50,385 nucleotides of DNA from Planctomycetia bacterium (GCA_005786805.1 SYCV01000008.1:1-50385); one strand, 5' to 3'; shown: positions 36,732 through 44,274, counted from the first letter of the stretch. Notes: generated by a model not told the origin, from the letters alone. Translations and numbers: made by a program.

Positions 36732-36760
36732 TTGACTAGAGAACAGTATTTTCCATAAAT
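36732..36760 (+). promoter_or_regulatory. Strong sigma70-like promoter of the microcompartment operon
   Basis: TTGACT (36732-36737) and ATAAAT (36755-36760) are separated by exactly 17 bp. The expected transcription start is near 36767, about 50 bp before the regulator's GTG. The boxes differ by one or two bases from consensus. Confidence 0.7.
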
Positions 36761-36770
36761 TGGAATAATA

Positions 36771-36796
36771 TGAAAGGTATCTACCAATATCTTTCA
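36771..36796 (+). promoter_or_regulatory. Palindromic operator, probably for the DeoR-type regulator
   Basis: A 26-bp inverted repeat has arms TGAAAGGTAT and ATATCTTTCA (9 of 10 positions pair) around a CTACCA centre. It starts right after the predicted transcription start. A 9-bp direct repeat GGAATAATA (36721-36729 and 36762-36770, 41 bp apart, about four helical turns) flanks the promoter. Binding by the operon's own first-gene product would repress the whole operon until a sugar phosphate is present. Confidence 0.6.
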
Positions 36797-36816
36797 ATAA
36801 CTCTCAGGAGTTGCGT

Positions 36817-37596
36817 GTGATTGTTGAAGAAAGAAGGCAAAGGGTTTTAGATCTGGTAACCACCAAAGGGTTTGCAACCTTGGCTGATCTTGCCTTGGAA
36901 ATTCAAGTTTCCGAATCGACTGTCAGGCGTGACCTCGAGTTCTGGCATCAGCAGGGAAATCTCAAGCGCACTCATGGTGGTGCCATCTTTGTGGGGGACG
37001 GCTCCAGTTTTCCCTCCTTGGAAGATCGCATTGATGCCCAGTTGGAAGAAAAAAGAGCCATCGCCCGCGCTGCGGTTGCCCGAATTTGTGATGGTGACAC
37101 CGTGCTTCTTGATGGGGGCACCACCACCCTTGAGGCTGCTCGCCTGCTCCTGGGAAGGTCCATCCAGGTTGTGACCAACAGTCTGCCCATTGCCACCTTG
37201 CTTGCCGGCAGCAGGGAGACTGACCTGGTGCTTCTTGGGGGTTATGTCTACCCCAAGACCGGAGTCGCCCTTGGGCCCTTTACGGTGCGCATGATGCAGG
37301 ACCTGCATGTTCACCAGACTTTGCTTAGTGTCAGCGGGTTGACCGAGCGGGGATTGTTCAACAGTAATTTGCTTTTGGTTGAAACCGAGCGCGAGATGAT
37401 GCGCTGTGCCGATGAGGTGGTCGTGCTTGCTGATCATACCAAGGTTGGTCGTCCGGCTCTGGCGTTTCTCTGCGAATGGTCTGAAATTGATCTTTTGGTC
37501 ATTGATCGCAAACTTGAAGACAGGAAAAAATCCATGTTGGCACAAACAGGCGCGCGCCTTCTCATCGCTGGCGACCTTGAGGAGTTTGGAAGATGA
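36817..37596 (+). CDS. DeoR/GlpR-family regulator of the microcompartment operon
   Basis: This 259-residue repressor has an N-terminal winged helix (VEERRQRVLDLVTTKGFATLADLALEIQVSESTVRRDLEFW) and a C-terminal sugar-phosphate-sensing domain (DGDTVLLDGGTTTLEAARLL). The GTG at 36817 sits 6 nt after CAGGAG, while the in-frame TTG at 36811 would touch the ribosome binding site, so GTG is preferred. It overlaps the pduL ATG by 4 bp. As first gene of the operon it is expected to autoregulate via the palindrome upstream; the inducer may be fuculose- or rhamnulose-phosphate. Confidence 0.88.
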   Translation: MIVEERRQRVLDLVTTKGFATLADLALEIQVSESTVRRDLEFWHQQGNLKRTHGGAIFVGDGSSFPSLEDRIDAQLEEKRAIARAAVARICDGDTVLLDGGTTTLEAARLLLGRSIQVVTNSLPIATLLAGSRETDLVLLGGYVYPKTGVALGPFTVRMMQDLHVHQTLLSVSGLTERGLFNSNLLLVETEREMMRCADEVVVLADHTKVGRPALAFLCEWSEIDLLVIDRKLEDRKKSMLAQTGARLLIAGDLEEFGR

Positions 37597-38291
37597 GCTC
37601 AGGCACCCTAAAAAACAATCTGATGATTCCCGACAGGTCGCGTATCGAGCAACTGGTTCGTGAGGCTGTTGTGATGCAGCTTGGCAGCTTGCAAACCAAG
37701 GCTCTCGCCCCGGGGCAAACCAATCCCCTCCTGGTCAATGTATCGGCCCGTCATGCCCATGTGACCCAGGAAGACCTTGAAAGGCTTTTTGGCAAGGGAC
37801 ATAAATTAAGAGTGTTTAAGTCCCTTTATCAGGATGGCTTTTTTGCCGCCGAGGAAACCGTCACCATCATCGGGCCCAGGCATCGCATGATCACCAACCT
37901 GCGCATACTTGGCCCATGCAGGGACCACAGCCAGGTGGAGCTGGCATTCACAGATGCCGTGCAACTTGGCTTGGATATTCCCGTTAGAAAAAGTGGGGAC
38001 CACCGTGACAGCCCGGGTTGTTACCTGCTCGGTCCCGCGGGGATGATCCATCTTTCCAAGGGTGTCATAAGGCATGAGCGCCATGTTCACATGAGCCCCG
38101 CGGATGCGGGTTATTACCAGGTCAAAGACGGCGATCGCCTTAACTTGCGCGTCAAAAGCGATTGTGCCGTGGTTTTCGAAAACCTTCTTTGCAGGGTGGC
38201 GGATGCCTCCAAGCTGGAAGTGCATATCGATACCGACGAAGGGAACGCGTGTAATTATGCCCGGGCGACCGGGTTTGAACTGTTTCGATGA
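37593..38291 (+). CDS. pduL: PduL-type phosphate acyltransferase
   Basis: PduL exchanges CoA for phosphate on an acyl group, recycling CoA inside the shell. The 232-residue protein has two zinc-site motifs: VSARHAHVTQEDLERLFG (about 50) and RHERHVHMSPADAGYY (about 160). The N-terminus (RIEQLVREAVVMQLGSLQ) is an amphipathic helix followed by a flexible linker, a typical encapsulation peptide. The gene overlaps the DeoR gene (ATGA). Next come the shell genes, with a hairpin in between. The likely acyl group is lactoyl or propionyl. Confidence 0.92.
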   Translation: MSSGTLKNNLMIPDRSRIEQLVREAVVMQLGSLQTKALAPGQTNPLLVNVSARHAHVTQEDLERLFGKGHKLRVFKSLYQDGFFAAEETVTIIGPRHRMITNLRILGPCRDHSQVELAFTDAVQLGLDIPVRKSGDHRDSPGCYLLGPAGMIHLSKGVIRHERHVHMSPADAGYYQVKDGDRLNLRVKSDCAVVFENLLCRVADASKLEVHIDTDEGNACNYARATGFELFR

Positions 38292-38295
38292 GTTT

Positions 38296-38318
38296 TTTGT
38301 CCGGGCGTGACGGACAAA
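38296..38318 (+). other. mRNA hairpin between pduL and the shell genes
   Basis: A perfect 8-bp inverted repeat TTTGTCCG / CGGACAAA with a 7-nt loop lies 4 bp after the pduL stop and 28 bp before the first BMC-H start. No T-run follows on the plus strand, so it is not a terminator; it may stabilise or process the downstream mRNA to raise shell protein yield. Confidence 0.5.
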
Positions 38319-38346
38319 GGGCGAATCGGGGAATGGAGAAAGAACG

Positions 38347-38640
38347 ATGGCAGTAAACATGGAAGCCCTCGGGATGATCGAGACCCGGGGCATGGTACCT
38401 TTGATCGAAGCCAGCGACACCATGCTGAAGGCAGCGAATGTGAAGCTGGTTGGTTGGACAAAAATCGGCAGTGGCCTGGTCACCGCCATGGTTGTGGGCG
38501 ATGTTGCCGCGGTAAAGGCAGCGATAGACGCGGGTGCCGCCGCCGCCAGCAGGGTGGGCGAAGTGGTCGGGGTCCAGGTGATCCCAAGGCCGCATGAGGA
38601 TGTAGGCACCCTGATTCCCGAACGAAAAGCGATCAGCTAA
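38347..38640 (+). CDS. BMC-H hexameric shell protein 1
   Basis: The 97-residue protein is a single PF00936-type BMC domain: [30 protein letters not shown], pore loop [30 protein letters not shown] and VIPRPHEDV. The pore motif KIGSG is identical to that of PduA, whose pore passes propanediol and similar polar metabolites. It forms hexagonal tiles of the shell. It has a GGAG site in front and is followed 30 bp later by a second BMC-H with a different pore. Confidence 0.96.
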   Translation: MAVNMEALGMIETRGMVPLIEASDTMLKAANVKLVGWTKIGSGLVTAMVVGDVAAVKAAIDAGAAAASRVGEVVGVQVIPRPHEDVGTLIPERKAIS

Positions 38641-38670
38641 ACCCTAATCAATGAAACGGAGGAAAAAGAA

Positions 38671-38970
38671 ATGGCGACAGTAGCAAATCGTGGTGGACAG
38701 GCCGAGGCGCTCGGCATGGTTGAGACAAAGGGATACATTGCCGCCGTGGCAAGCACGGATGCGATGTTGAAAGCCGCGAACATAACACTTGCGGGCCAGG
38801 TTCAGATTGGAAACGCGTTTGTATGCACCTTTGTGCGTGGTGATGTGGGCTCGGTGCGCGCAGCGGTTGACGCTGGTGCCCAGGCTGCCACTGCCAATGG
38901 TGAATTGGTGAGCGCCCATGTGATACCAAGGCCTGAAAAGGACATCCTTGATTTTTATCTGGGCAAGTAA
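38671..38970 (+). CDS. BMC-H hexameric shell protein 2
   Basis: This 99-residue BMC-H protein has the domain features EALGMVETKGYIAAVASTDAMLKAANITL, pore loop QIGNAFV, GDVGSVRAAVDAGAQAA and HVIPRPEKDIL. The pore differs from that of the upstream paralogue (Gln-Ile-Gly-Asn-Ala), so the two hexamers may pass different molecules. ACGGAGGA is an excellent ribosome binding site. No trimeric BMC-T gene is seen in the locus, so these two and the three pentamers would build the whole shell. Confidence 0.96.
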   Translation: MATVANRGGQAEALGMVETKGYIAAVASTDAMLKAANITLAGQVQIGNAFVCTFVRGDVGSVRAAVDAGAQAATANGELVSAHVIPRPEKDILDFYLGK

Positions 38971-38982
38971 AGGGGCTTGTTG

Positions 38983-40164
38983 ATGAAGATATTGGTGGCA
39001 AACCTGGGTAGCACCAGCTTCAAGTACCGTCTGTTTGACATGGATGGCGAGAAGTTGCTTGCCCGGGGTGGTGTCGAGAGGATTGGCGCACCTGTGTCCC
39101 CATGCTTTGTCGAGTCGGGTGGAACCCGCGCTGATGCCGAGTTGGTCGCAAGGGATCATGCCGCCGCGGTTACATTATGCCTCGAGCAACTTTCCCAGAG
39201 GGGCTGCCTGAAAAATCCGGGTGAGCTTGCCGCTATCGGGTTCAAGGCGGTTCATGCCAAGGATGTGAGTGGCACCCGTAGGGTGGATGAGAAAGTGCTG
39301 GATGCCATGCAGGCATATGCCGATGTGGCACCGGCCCACAACCCACCTTACATACAGGCGATGCGGTTGCTGGCTTCGAAGCTGCCCCAGATACCATTGG
39401 TGGCATCCTTTGAAACGGGTTTTCATCAAACCATTTCCGATGCGGAGCGTTCCTATGCCATTCCCCACGAATGGATGGAAAAGCATGGTGTCAAGAAATG
39501 GGGTTTCCATGGTGCCAGCCATCGTTACATAGCGATGCGTGCCGCTGAGCTTATGAAAAACCCTAATGCAAGGATCATATCCTTTCATCTGGGTGGGTCG
39601 AACTCGGTGTGCGCGATAAGCGAGGGTAAGTCGAGGGCGAACAGCCTTGGGATGAGCCCGCAGTCCGGCTTGCCACACAACAATCGTGTCGGGGATTTTG
39701 ATGTCTTCGCTCTGCCTGTGTTATTGCGGGAAACAGGCAAATCGATCGAGGAAATCCTTGATCTTCTCGCCAATCACAGTGGCCTCATGGGTTTATCAGG
39801 TGGCAAGAAGGACATGCGTGACCTGGAGGCTGCCGCCTTGGCGGGAGACCAAAAATCCAAGGTTGCCCTGGATGTGTTCATAGCATCCATCCGCCATTAC
39901 CTTGGCGCCTACATGGTTTTACTGGGTGGAGTGGATGCCATCGTTTTCACCGGGGGCATAGGTGAAAATTCAACGCTGACCCGTTCCGGAGTTTGCGCGG
40001 ACCTTGGATGGTTCGGCGTTCACCTTGACGGGGAAAAGAACAAGACTGCCCGGGGAGAGACAACTCTTCACCTGGAAAACAGCAAGGTTCAGATTTGGAT
40101 CATTCCCACGAACGAGGAATTGGTGGTCGCGAGGCAGACTCGTGATCTTTTAACAGGAAAGTAA
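38983..40164 (+). CDS. ackA: Acetate/propionate-kinase-family enzyme of the microcompartment
   Basis: The 393-residue kinase of the acetate kinase family converts an acyl-phosphate (here probably lactoyl- or propionyl-phosphate made by PduL) into the acid with ATP formation. Motifs include VANLGSTSFKYRLF, HNPP, FETGFHQTIS, GFHGASHRYIA, HLGGSNSVCAI, GKKDMRD and VFTGGIGENS. The usual HLGNG motif is HLGGS and LNxGSSSxK is VANLGSTSFK, so it belongs to a divergent branch. ATG at 38983 is chosen over TTG at 38977. The selenoprotein gene follows after 12 bp. Confidence 0.9.
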   Translation: MKILVANLGSTSFKYRLFDMDGEKLLARGGVERIGAPVSPCFVESGGTRADAELVARDHAAAVTLCLEQLSQRGCLKNPGELAAIGFKAVHAKDVSGTRRVDEKVLDAMQAYADVAPAHNPPYIQAMRLLASKLPQIPLVASFETGFHQTISDAERSYAIPHEWMEKHGVKKWGFHGASHRYIAMRAAELMKNPNARIISFHLGGSNSVCAISEGKSRANSLGMSPQSGLPHNNRVGDFDVFALPVLLRETGKSIEEILDLLANHSGLMGLSGGKKDMRDLEAAALAGDQKSKVALDVFIASIRHYLGAYMVLLGGVDAIVFTGGIGENSTLTRSGVCADLGWFGVHLDGEKNKTARGETTLHLENSKVQIWIIPTNEELVVARQTRDLLTGK

Positions 40165-40176
40165 AGGAGAATTCAA

Positions 40177-40410
40177 ATGATAGTGAACATCACCTACTGC
40201 ACCTCCTGAGGGTACAGGAATTTTTCCGTCAGTTTGGCGGGAGCAATTCAGAAGGCATTCGCGGATAAAGTCACAGTCCACCAGAAGACGGGTTCAGGTG
40301 GGGTTTTTGACGTGGAACTTGATGGTGAAATGATCTTCAGCAAATGGGATCAACATCGATTTCCCGATAACAAGGAAATCATACAAGTGATCGAGGCCCG
40401 GCTTAAATAA
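40177..40410 (+). CDS. SelW/Rdx-family selenoprotein with in-frame UGA (selenocysteine)
   Basis: Normal ORF calling splits this gene because its 11th codon is UGA (40207-40209). Read through as selenocysteine it gives 77 residues, with the CxxU redox motif at Cys8-Thr-Ser-Sec11 in VNITYCTSUGYR, exactly as in selenoprotein W. The C-terminal half matches the Rdx thioredoxin-like fold: GSGGVFDVELDGEMIFSKW, a basic/aromatic stretch, then NKEIIQVIEARLK as the last helix. The start ATG has AAAGGAGA (40163-40170) 6 nt upstream, 12 bp after the kinase stop. A consensus bacterial SECIS hairpin follows the UGA. The stop is followed at once by GGAG for the next shell gene. Members of this family are thiol redox proteins; its link to the microcompartment is inferred from operon position. 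Confidence 0.93.
40218..40249 (+). promoter_or_regulatory. Bacterial SECIS element for the SelW-like gene
   Basis: A hairpin lies in the coding sequence directly after the UGA. The upper stem pairs 40223-40230 with 40236-40243 (8 bp, including G-U pairs); after one bulged C (40244) the lower stem pairs GAATT (40218-40222) with AATTC (40245-40249). The loop is AGUUU (40231-40235), with G in the second loop position, 21 nt after the UGA. This meets the published bacterial SECIS pattern (small loop, G among its first two bases, 16-37 nt spacing). Confidence 0.85.
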
Positions 40411-40421
40411 GGAGTTTCATC

Positions 40422-40742
40422 ATGTTCGTGGCACGCGTCACCGGCTCGGTTGTTTCATCCCAGAAGGTATCGTCGATGGTCGGCCATAAACTGCTCATCG
40501 TCGAGCCCCTGCGGGTTGATCCTGCCAACCGCGACAAGCTTGTGGGCACGGGAAGAAGCTTTGTCGTGGTGGATACCGTGGGCGCTGGCCTTGATGAAAT
40601 GGTGCTGATAGTCCAGGGTTCAAGCGCCAGGCTAACACCCGAGACGGAAAAACTTCCCGTTGACGCCACGATCATTGGGATTGTTGATACCGTGAGTGTC
40701 CAGAACAAAATCGTGTTCAACGCCAGTGGCAAAAATGGCTAG
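40422..40742 (+). CDS. BMC-P pentameric shell protein 1 (EutN/CcmL family)
   Basis: The 106-residue protein has the EutN/CcmL fold: MFVARVTGSVVSSQKVSSMVGHKLLIVEPL, then GRSFVVVDTVGAGLDEMVLIVQGSSAR and ATIIGIVDTVSV. Five copies close the vertices of the polyhedral shell. It is the first of three BMC-P genes. Its GGAG (40411-40414) touches the stop codon of the selenoprotein gene, so the two are tightly linked. Confidence 0.95.
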   Translation: MFVARVTGSVVSSQKVSSMVGHKLLIVEPLRVDPANRDKLVGTGRSFVVVDTVGAGLDEMVLIVQGSSARLTPETEKLPVDATIIGIVDTVSVQNKIVFNASGKNG

Positions 40743-40782
40743 GGTCGGAATGCATCAGGATGATTCAACAAGGGGATAACCA

Positions 40783-42201
40783 ATGCAAGTGACAGATGAT
40801 CTGGTGAGAAGTGTTGTGCAGCGGGTGCTGGCTCAAATTCAAGCGCCTTCAGGAGTGGCCACTTCCGCCAAGGCCGGAGCGGATGGTGTTTTCAGCGATG
40901 TTGAATCCGCGGTTGCCGCCTCGGTTTCAGCACAGCGGGCCTTTGAACGAAGAGGACTTGAAGACCGGAGAAAAGCACTTGCTTGCATCCGTAAGATCTG
41001 TCTTGAAAGGGCCGATGAACTGGGCCGGGAAGAAATGGAAGAAACAAGGATAGGCAGGCTTGCCCACAAGATAGAGAAACTCAAGCTGATCGCTGATCGC
41101 ATCCCTGGTGTTGAATTTCTCAAGACCGAGGCATTTAGCGGAGAGAACGGCATAACCCTCCAGGAGTATGCCCCATTTGGAGTGATCGGTGCCATCACTC
41201 CTGTCACCCATTCGCTTCCCACCCTTGCATGCAATGCGATCAACATGCTTGCCTCGGGTAATTCTCTTGTGGTGAACGCCCATCCCTCCGGTGTGAAAAT
41301 AGCCTGCAAGGGCGTGAAGCTTTTCAACCAGGCGATTCGTTCCGCGATTGGGATAGACAATCTCATCACCATCATCGACAAGCCGACCTTGGAAACAGCC
41401 CAGGCTATCTTTGATCATCGGGAAGTTAAGATGTTGTGCGTGACCGGTGGGCCCGCCGTGGGCAGGGCCGCCTTGCGAAGTCCCAAGCGTGCGGTGGTCG
41501 CGGGCCCGGGCAATCCCCCTGTTGTTGTGGATGAAACCGCGGACATAGACAACGCCGCTCGAAGCATCATTGCGGGCGCCGCCTATGACAACAATCTTCT
41601 TTGCATAGGTGAAAAGGAAGTTTTTGCGGTCGCGGGAATCTTTGATGAATTGATGGAGGCAATGAGCAGGCACAAGGCGGTGAGATTGAATGCAGCGCAG
41701 GTGGACGCGCTTACCAAGATCGCTTTCAGCCCCTCCGAAGACAAGAAGTACATGGTGCCCACGAAGGAACTGATCGGGCAGGATGCCGCATTTCTTGCCG
41801 CAAAAATCGGACTTTCTATCCCTGCGGACACCGAGTTGCTGTATGGCGAAACCGATGAGTCGAACCCGTTTGTTCCCACCGAACAAATGATGACCTTCGT
41901 TCCCTTTGTGAAAACCAGGGATGTGGATTCCGCGATCGAATTGGCCAAGAAACATGAGCATGGTTACAGGCATACCAGCATCATTCATTCCCGCAATGTG
42001 GAAACCATCACCCGCATGGGTCGTGAAATGGACACCACCCTTTACATCCAGAATGGCGCGAGTGTCGCGGGCCTGGGCAGTGGTGGTGAGGGATACCTTA
42101 GTTTCAGCATTGCGACTCCCACAGGCGAGGGTGTAACCACCCCGTTGACATTCACCAGGCAAAGGCGCTCGACCACGGTTGGCTCGATGCGGGTTATCTA
42201 G
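40783..42201 (+). CDS. CoA-acylating aldehyde dehydrogenase (PduP-like) with encapsulation peptide
   Basis: This 472-residue enzyme oxidises an aldehyde (lactaldehyde or propionaldehyde) with NAD and CoA to acyl-CoA. The catalytic Cys274 is in [32 protein letters not shown] and [11 protein letters not shown] are typical of the acylating branch. The N-terminus ([17 protein letters not shown]) is an amphipathic encapsulation helix followed by an Ala/Gly-rich linker. It sits between two pentamer genes. It is the signature enzyme of the compartment. Confidence 0.94.
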   Translation: MQVTDDLVRSVVQRVLAQIQAPSGVATSAKAGADGVFSDVESAVAASVSAQRAFERRGLEDRRKALACIRKICLERADELGREEMEETRIGRLAHKIEKLKLIADRIPGVEFLKTEAFSGENGITLQEYAPFGVIGAITPVTHSLPTLACNAINMLASGNSLVVNAHPSGVKIACKGVKLFNQAIRSAIGIDNLITIIDKPTLETAQAIFDHREVKMLCVTGGPAVGRAALRSPKRAVVAGPGNPPVVVDETADIDNAARSIIAGAAYDNNLLCIGEKEVFAVAGIFDELMEAMSRHKAVRLNAAQVDALTKIAFSPSEDKKYMVPTKELIGQDAAFLAAKIGLSIPADTELLYGETDESNPFVPTEQMMTFVPFVKTRDVDSAIELAKKHEHGYRHTSIIHSRNVETITRMGREMDTTLYIQNGASVAGLGSGGEGYLSFSIATPTGEGVTTPLTFTRQRRSTTVGSMRVI

Positions 42202-42209
42202 GAAAAAAG

Positions 42210-42467
42210 ATGCAAATCGCCACCGTTGTTGGAACTGCGACCGCAACCATCAAGCATGACAGCCTCAAAGGCTGGAAGCTTGTGTTGATACAGCCCTTGC
42301 AGAAGAACGGCGGGGCCGATGGCGAACCGATGCTTGCGATTGATCACCTGGGTTCATCAATTGGCTCGAATGTGATCATCACCAGCGAGGGTGGCGCGGT
42401 GAGGGATATCATGAAGCGGAAGGATTCGCCCGTGCGTTGGATGGTCATGGGGTTGTGTGATTCATGA
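42210..42467 (+). CDS. BMC-P pentameric shell protein 2
   Basis: This 85-residue EutN/CcmL protein reads MQIATVVGTATATIKHDSLKGWKLVLIQPL, MLAIDHLGSSIGSNVIITSEGGAVRDI and WMVMGLCD. It is shorter than the first BMC-P. It starts 8 bp after the aldehyde dehydrogenase and overlaps the next gene by 4 bp (ATGA), so translation is coupled. Confidence 0.93.
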   Translation: MQIATVVGTATATIKHDSLKGWKLVLIQPLQKNGGADGEPMLAIDHLGSSIGSNVIITSEGGAVRDIMKRKDSPVRWMVMGLCDS

Positions 42468-43066
42468 ATAATGGAGTGCATGAATGGCCCGGGTCGGTTC
42501 TTGCGCTCAATGATTTGCAGCGCCTGGGCCCAAACCTTCGGGAGCTGGTTGTAAGGGACAAGGTGGTGCTGACTCCCTGCGCCAGGGATGAGTTAAAAAG
42601 GCTAGGTGTCTCACTGGTAAGAAGGGATGAAAAAACACCGAGAAATATCGGGTATGGCTCTGATGCAATGTACCCCCAGATAGCAACCGTGGTTCTGGCG
42701 TTGGACAAGGAGGGATTGACCCTTAAGGCATTGGAGTTTCAGCGCGGATTGGATTCGATGCTCCTTGGCAAGTCGGCGGGCGAGTTGGTTTCAAGGGGAG
42801 AGATGAAAAGCGCGGTATTGTTTTGCGCGGAACCCGAGGCTGCAGCATGTGCCGCAAACAAACTGGTTGGTATCAGGGCCGCTGCGGTAAACAACATCCT
42901 TCAGGCCAAAAGGGCTTGTGCCTCGCTGGGGGCGAACCTGATGGCCGTGGAAATGCCAGGCCGGACTTATTTTGAAATCAGGCAGGTGATGTTCCTGATG
43001 ATGGATGCAAAGGGATGCCATCAAGGCAACCATAAATTGTTGGAGAGACTCGATGCGCGTAGCTGA
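42464..43066 (+). CDS. Microcompartment-locus protein with RpiB/LacAB-like C-terminal part
   Basis: The 200-residue protein has a C-terminal half (SAVLFCAEPEAAACAANKLVGIRAAAVNNILQAKRACASLGANLMAVEMPG) that looks like the sugar-phosphate isomerase RpiB/LacA-LacB, which also carries G-I-R-A and a small-residue loop. The N-terminal half (WPGSVLALNDLQRLGPNLRELVVRDKVVLTPCARDELKRLG) contains a segment seen in BMC-associated proteins near the word TPxARD, and could be a targeting or binding part. Catalytic residues of RpiB cannot be confirmed. It may isomerise a sugar phosphate or sense one; this is inference. It overlaps genes on both sides. Confidence 0.6.
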   Translation: MNNGVHEWPGSVLALNDLQRLGPNLRELVVRDKVVLTPCARDELKRLGVSLVRRDEKTPRNIGYGSDAMYPQIATVVLALDKEGLTLKALEFQRGLDSMLLGKSAGELVSRGEMKSAVLFCAEPEAAACAANKLVGIRAAAVNNILQAKRACASLGANLMAVEMPGRTYFEIRQVMFLMMDAKGCHQGNHKLLERLDARS

Positions 43067-43343
43067 GGTCATAGGATCGGTAACATTGTCGCGGGCACAC
43101 CCTTTGCTGGTTGGATCGCGCTGGATTATCGGGGTTCCCTACAGCCTAGAGGCCCTTCGTGCCGATGGTAAGGGTGATGGGGAAGACCTGGTGATATTTG
43201 ATAACCTGGGGGCGGGACTGGGATCAAAAATAGGATTTAGCGAGGGGGGTGAGGCGGCTGCCCCCTTTTATCCGGTAAAAAAGCCGGTGGATGCCTATGC
43301 CGCATTGCTGCTCGATAAACTGGAAATTTCACCAAGGGATTAG
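43053..43343 (+). CDS. BMC-P pentameric shell protein 3
   Basis: This 96-residue EutN/CcmL protein begins MRVAEVIGSVTLSRAHPLLVGSRWIIGVPY and continues LVIFDNLGAGLGSKIGFSEGGEAAAPF. The start at 43053 has GGAGA 6 nt upstream and gives the usual N-terminus; a longer frame from 43005 lies inside the upstream gene. It overlaps that gene by 14 bp. Three different pentamers are usual for planctomycete-type compartments. Confidence 0.93.
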   Translation: MRVAEVIGSVTLSRAHPLLVGSRWIIGVPYSLEALRADGKGDGEDLVIFDNLGAGLGSKIGFSEGGEAAAPFYPVKKPVDAYAALLLDKLEISPRD

Positions 43344-43376
43344 TTTGATTAGTCAATCAGGAACAAGGAATTGATC

Positions 43377-44234
43377 ATGTACACAAATGAATACAAACTC
43401 AAGGAATTGATCTGCGAGATCGGTCGCAGGGTTTACAACAAGGGCTTTGCCGCCGCCAATGATGGGAATATATCCATCCGGCTAAACGACCGTGAACTTC
43501 TTTGCACCCCGACGATGGTCTCGAAGGGTTACATGAAGCCCGAGGACATTTGCAAGGTGGATTACGAGGGCAAGCAGCTTGCGGGGATACGCAAGCGATC
43601 AAGCGAGATACTATTGCATCTATCGGTATACAAGAACCGGCCTGATGTGAATGGCGTTGTTCATTGTCATCCACCCCATGCCACCGCTTTTGCCGTGGCT
43701 CACGAGCCGATTCCAAAGGCGATTCTTCCCGAAGTTGAGGTGTTTTTGGGCGAGGTTCCCACAGCGGTTTATGTAACCCCGGGCGGGCAGAAATTCGCCG
43801 ACTCAATCACCCCCTATGTCAAGGATTGCAATACCATAATCCTTGCAAATCATGGCACCATCACCTTTGGCCCTGATCTTGAAAAAGCTTATTTCAACAC
43901 TGAAATCATCGATGCTTATTGCCGTATCCTTATTCTTTCAAGACAGTTGGGCAGGATTAATTATTTCTCCGACAAGGAAACAGCGGAGTTGCTTGAATTG
44001 AAGAAGAAACTCGGCTATGACGATGTGAGGTTCAAGAACACTAACTGTGACCTGCGTGGTGAAAACTGCTTCAATGAGGGATACAGCAAATTCCATCCTG
44101 AACATGTGGCGTTTCCCGTGGCGGAACAGGACGCCTGGGTCAACGCGAAATCCTCGCCAGGCAACAATAACCTGGATGTCGACGCCCTTGTCAAGAAAAT
44201 CACGGACCAGGTAATGGCATCGTTGAAAGGTTAA
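43377..44234 (+). CDS. Class II aldolase (fuculose/rhamnulose-phosphate type) with C-terminal cargo helix
   Basis: The 285-residue zinc aldolase of the AraD/FucA family has AAANDGNISIRL near the start (phosphate loop), zinc ligands in VVHCHPPHATAFAV and ILANHGTITFG, and the catalytic acid in LPEVEVFLGEVP. After a Gly/Asn-rich linker (PGNNNLD) it ends with VDALVKKITDQVMASLKG, an amphipathic helix that matches encapsulation peptides. It would cleave fuculose- or rhamnulose-1-phosphate to DHAP and lactaldehyde inside the shell. The ATG at 43377 follows AAGGA with 7 nt; the earlier TTG is less likely. Confidence 0.92.
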   Translation: MYTNEYKLKELICEIGRRVYNKGFAAANDGNISIRLNDRELLCTPTMVSKGYMKPEDICKVDYEGKQLAGIRKRSSEILLHLSVYKNRPDVNGVVHCHPPHATAFAVAHEPIPKAILPEVEVFLGEVPTAVYVTPGGQKFADSITPYVKDCNTIILANHGTITFGPDLEKAYFNTEIIDAYCRILILSRQLGRINYFSDKETAELLELKKKLGYDDVRFKNTNCDLRGENCFNEGYSKFHPEHVAFPVAEQDAWVNAKSSPGNNNLDVDALVKKITDQVMASLKG

Positions 44235-44237
44235 TTG

Positions 44238-44253
44238 GCCTGGATAGCCAGGC
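44238..44253 (+). other. Short mRNA hairpin after the aldolase gene
   Basis: Arms GCCTGG / CCAGGC with an ATAG loop form a perfect 6-bp hairpin just after the aldolase stop, without a T-run. It may mark an mRNA processing or stability point before the membrane-protein gene. Confidence 0.35.
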
Positions 44254-44274
44254 GCTCACCAACTGGGGCTTTAC

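Noticed and set aside
40177-40410. The UGA as a nonsense mutation, making this a pseudogene
   Set aside because: Coding features continue in frame past the UGA, the UGA falls exactly on the SelW redox position, the hairpin matches the SECIS rule, and the gene is tightly packed with a strong ribosome binding site.
40927-42246. Long 439-residue antisense open frame over the aldehyde dehydrogenase gene
   Set aside because: It is a mirror frame of a clearly conserved enzyme, with no family motif and no operon logic.
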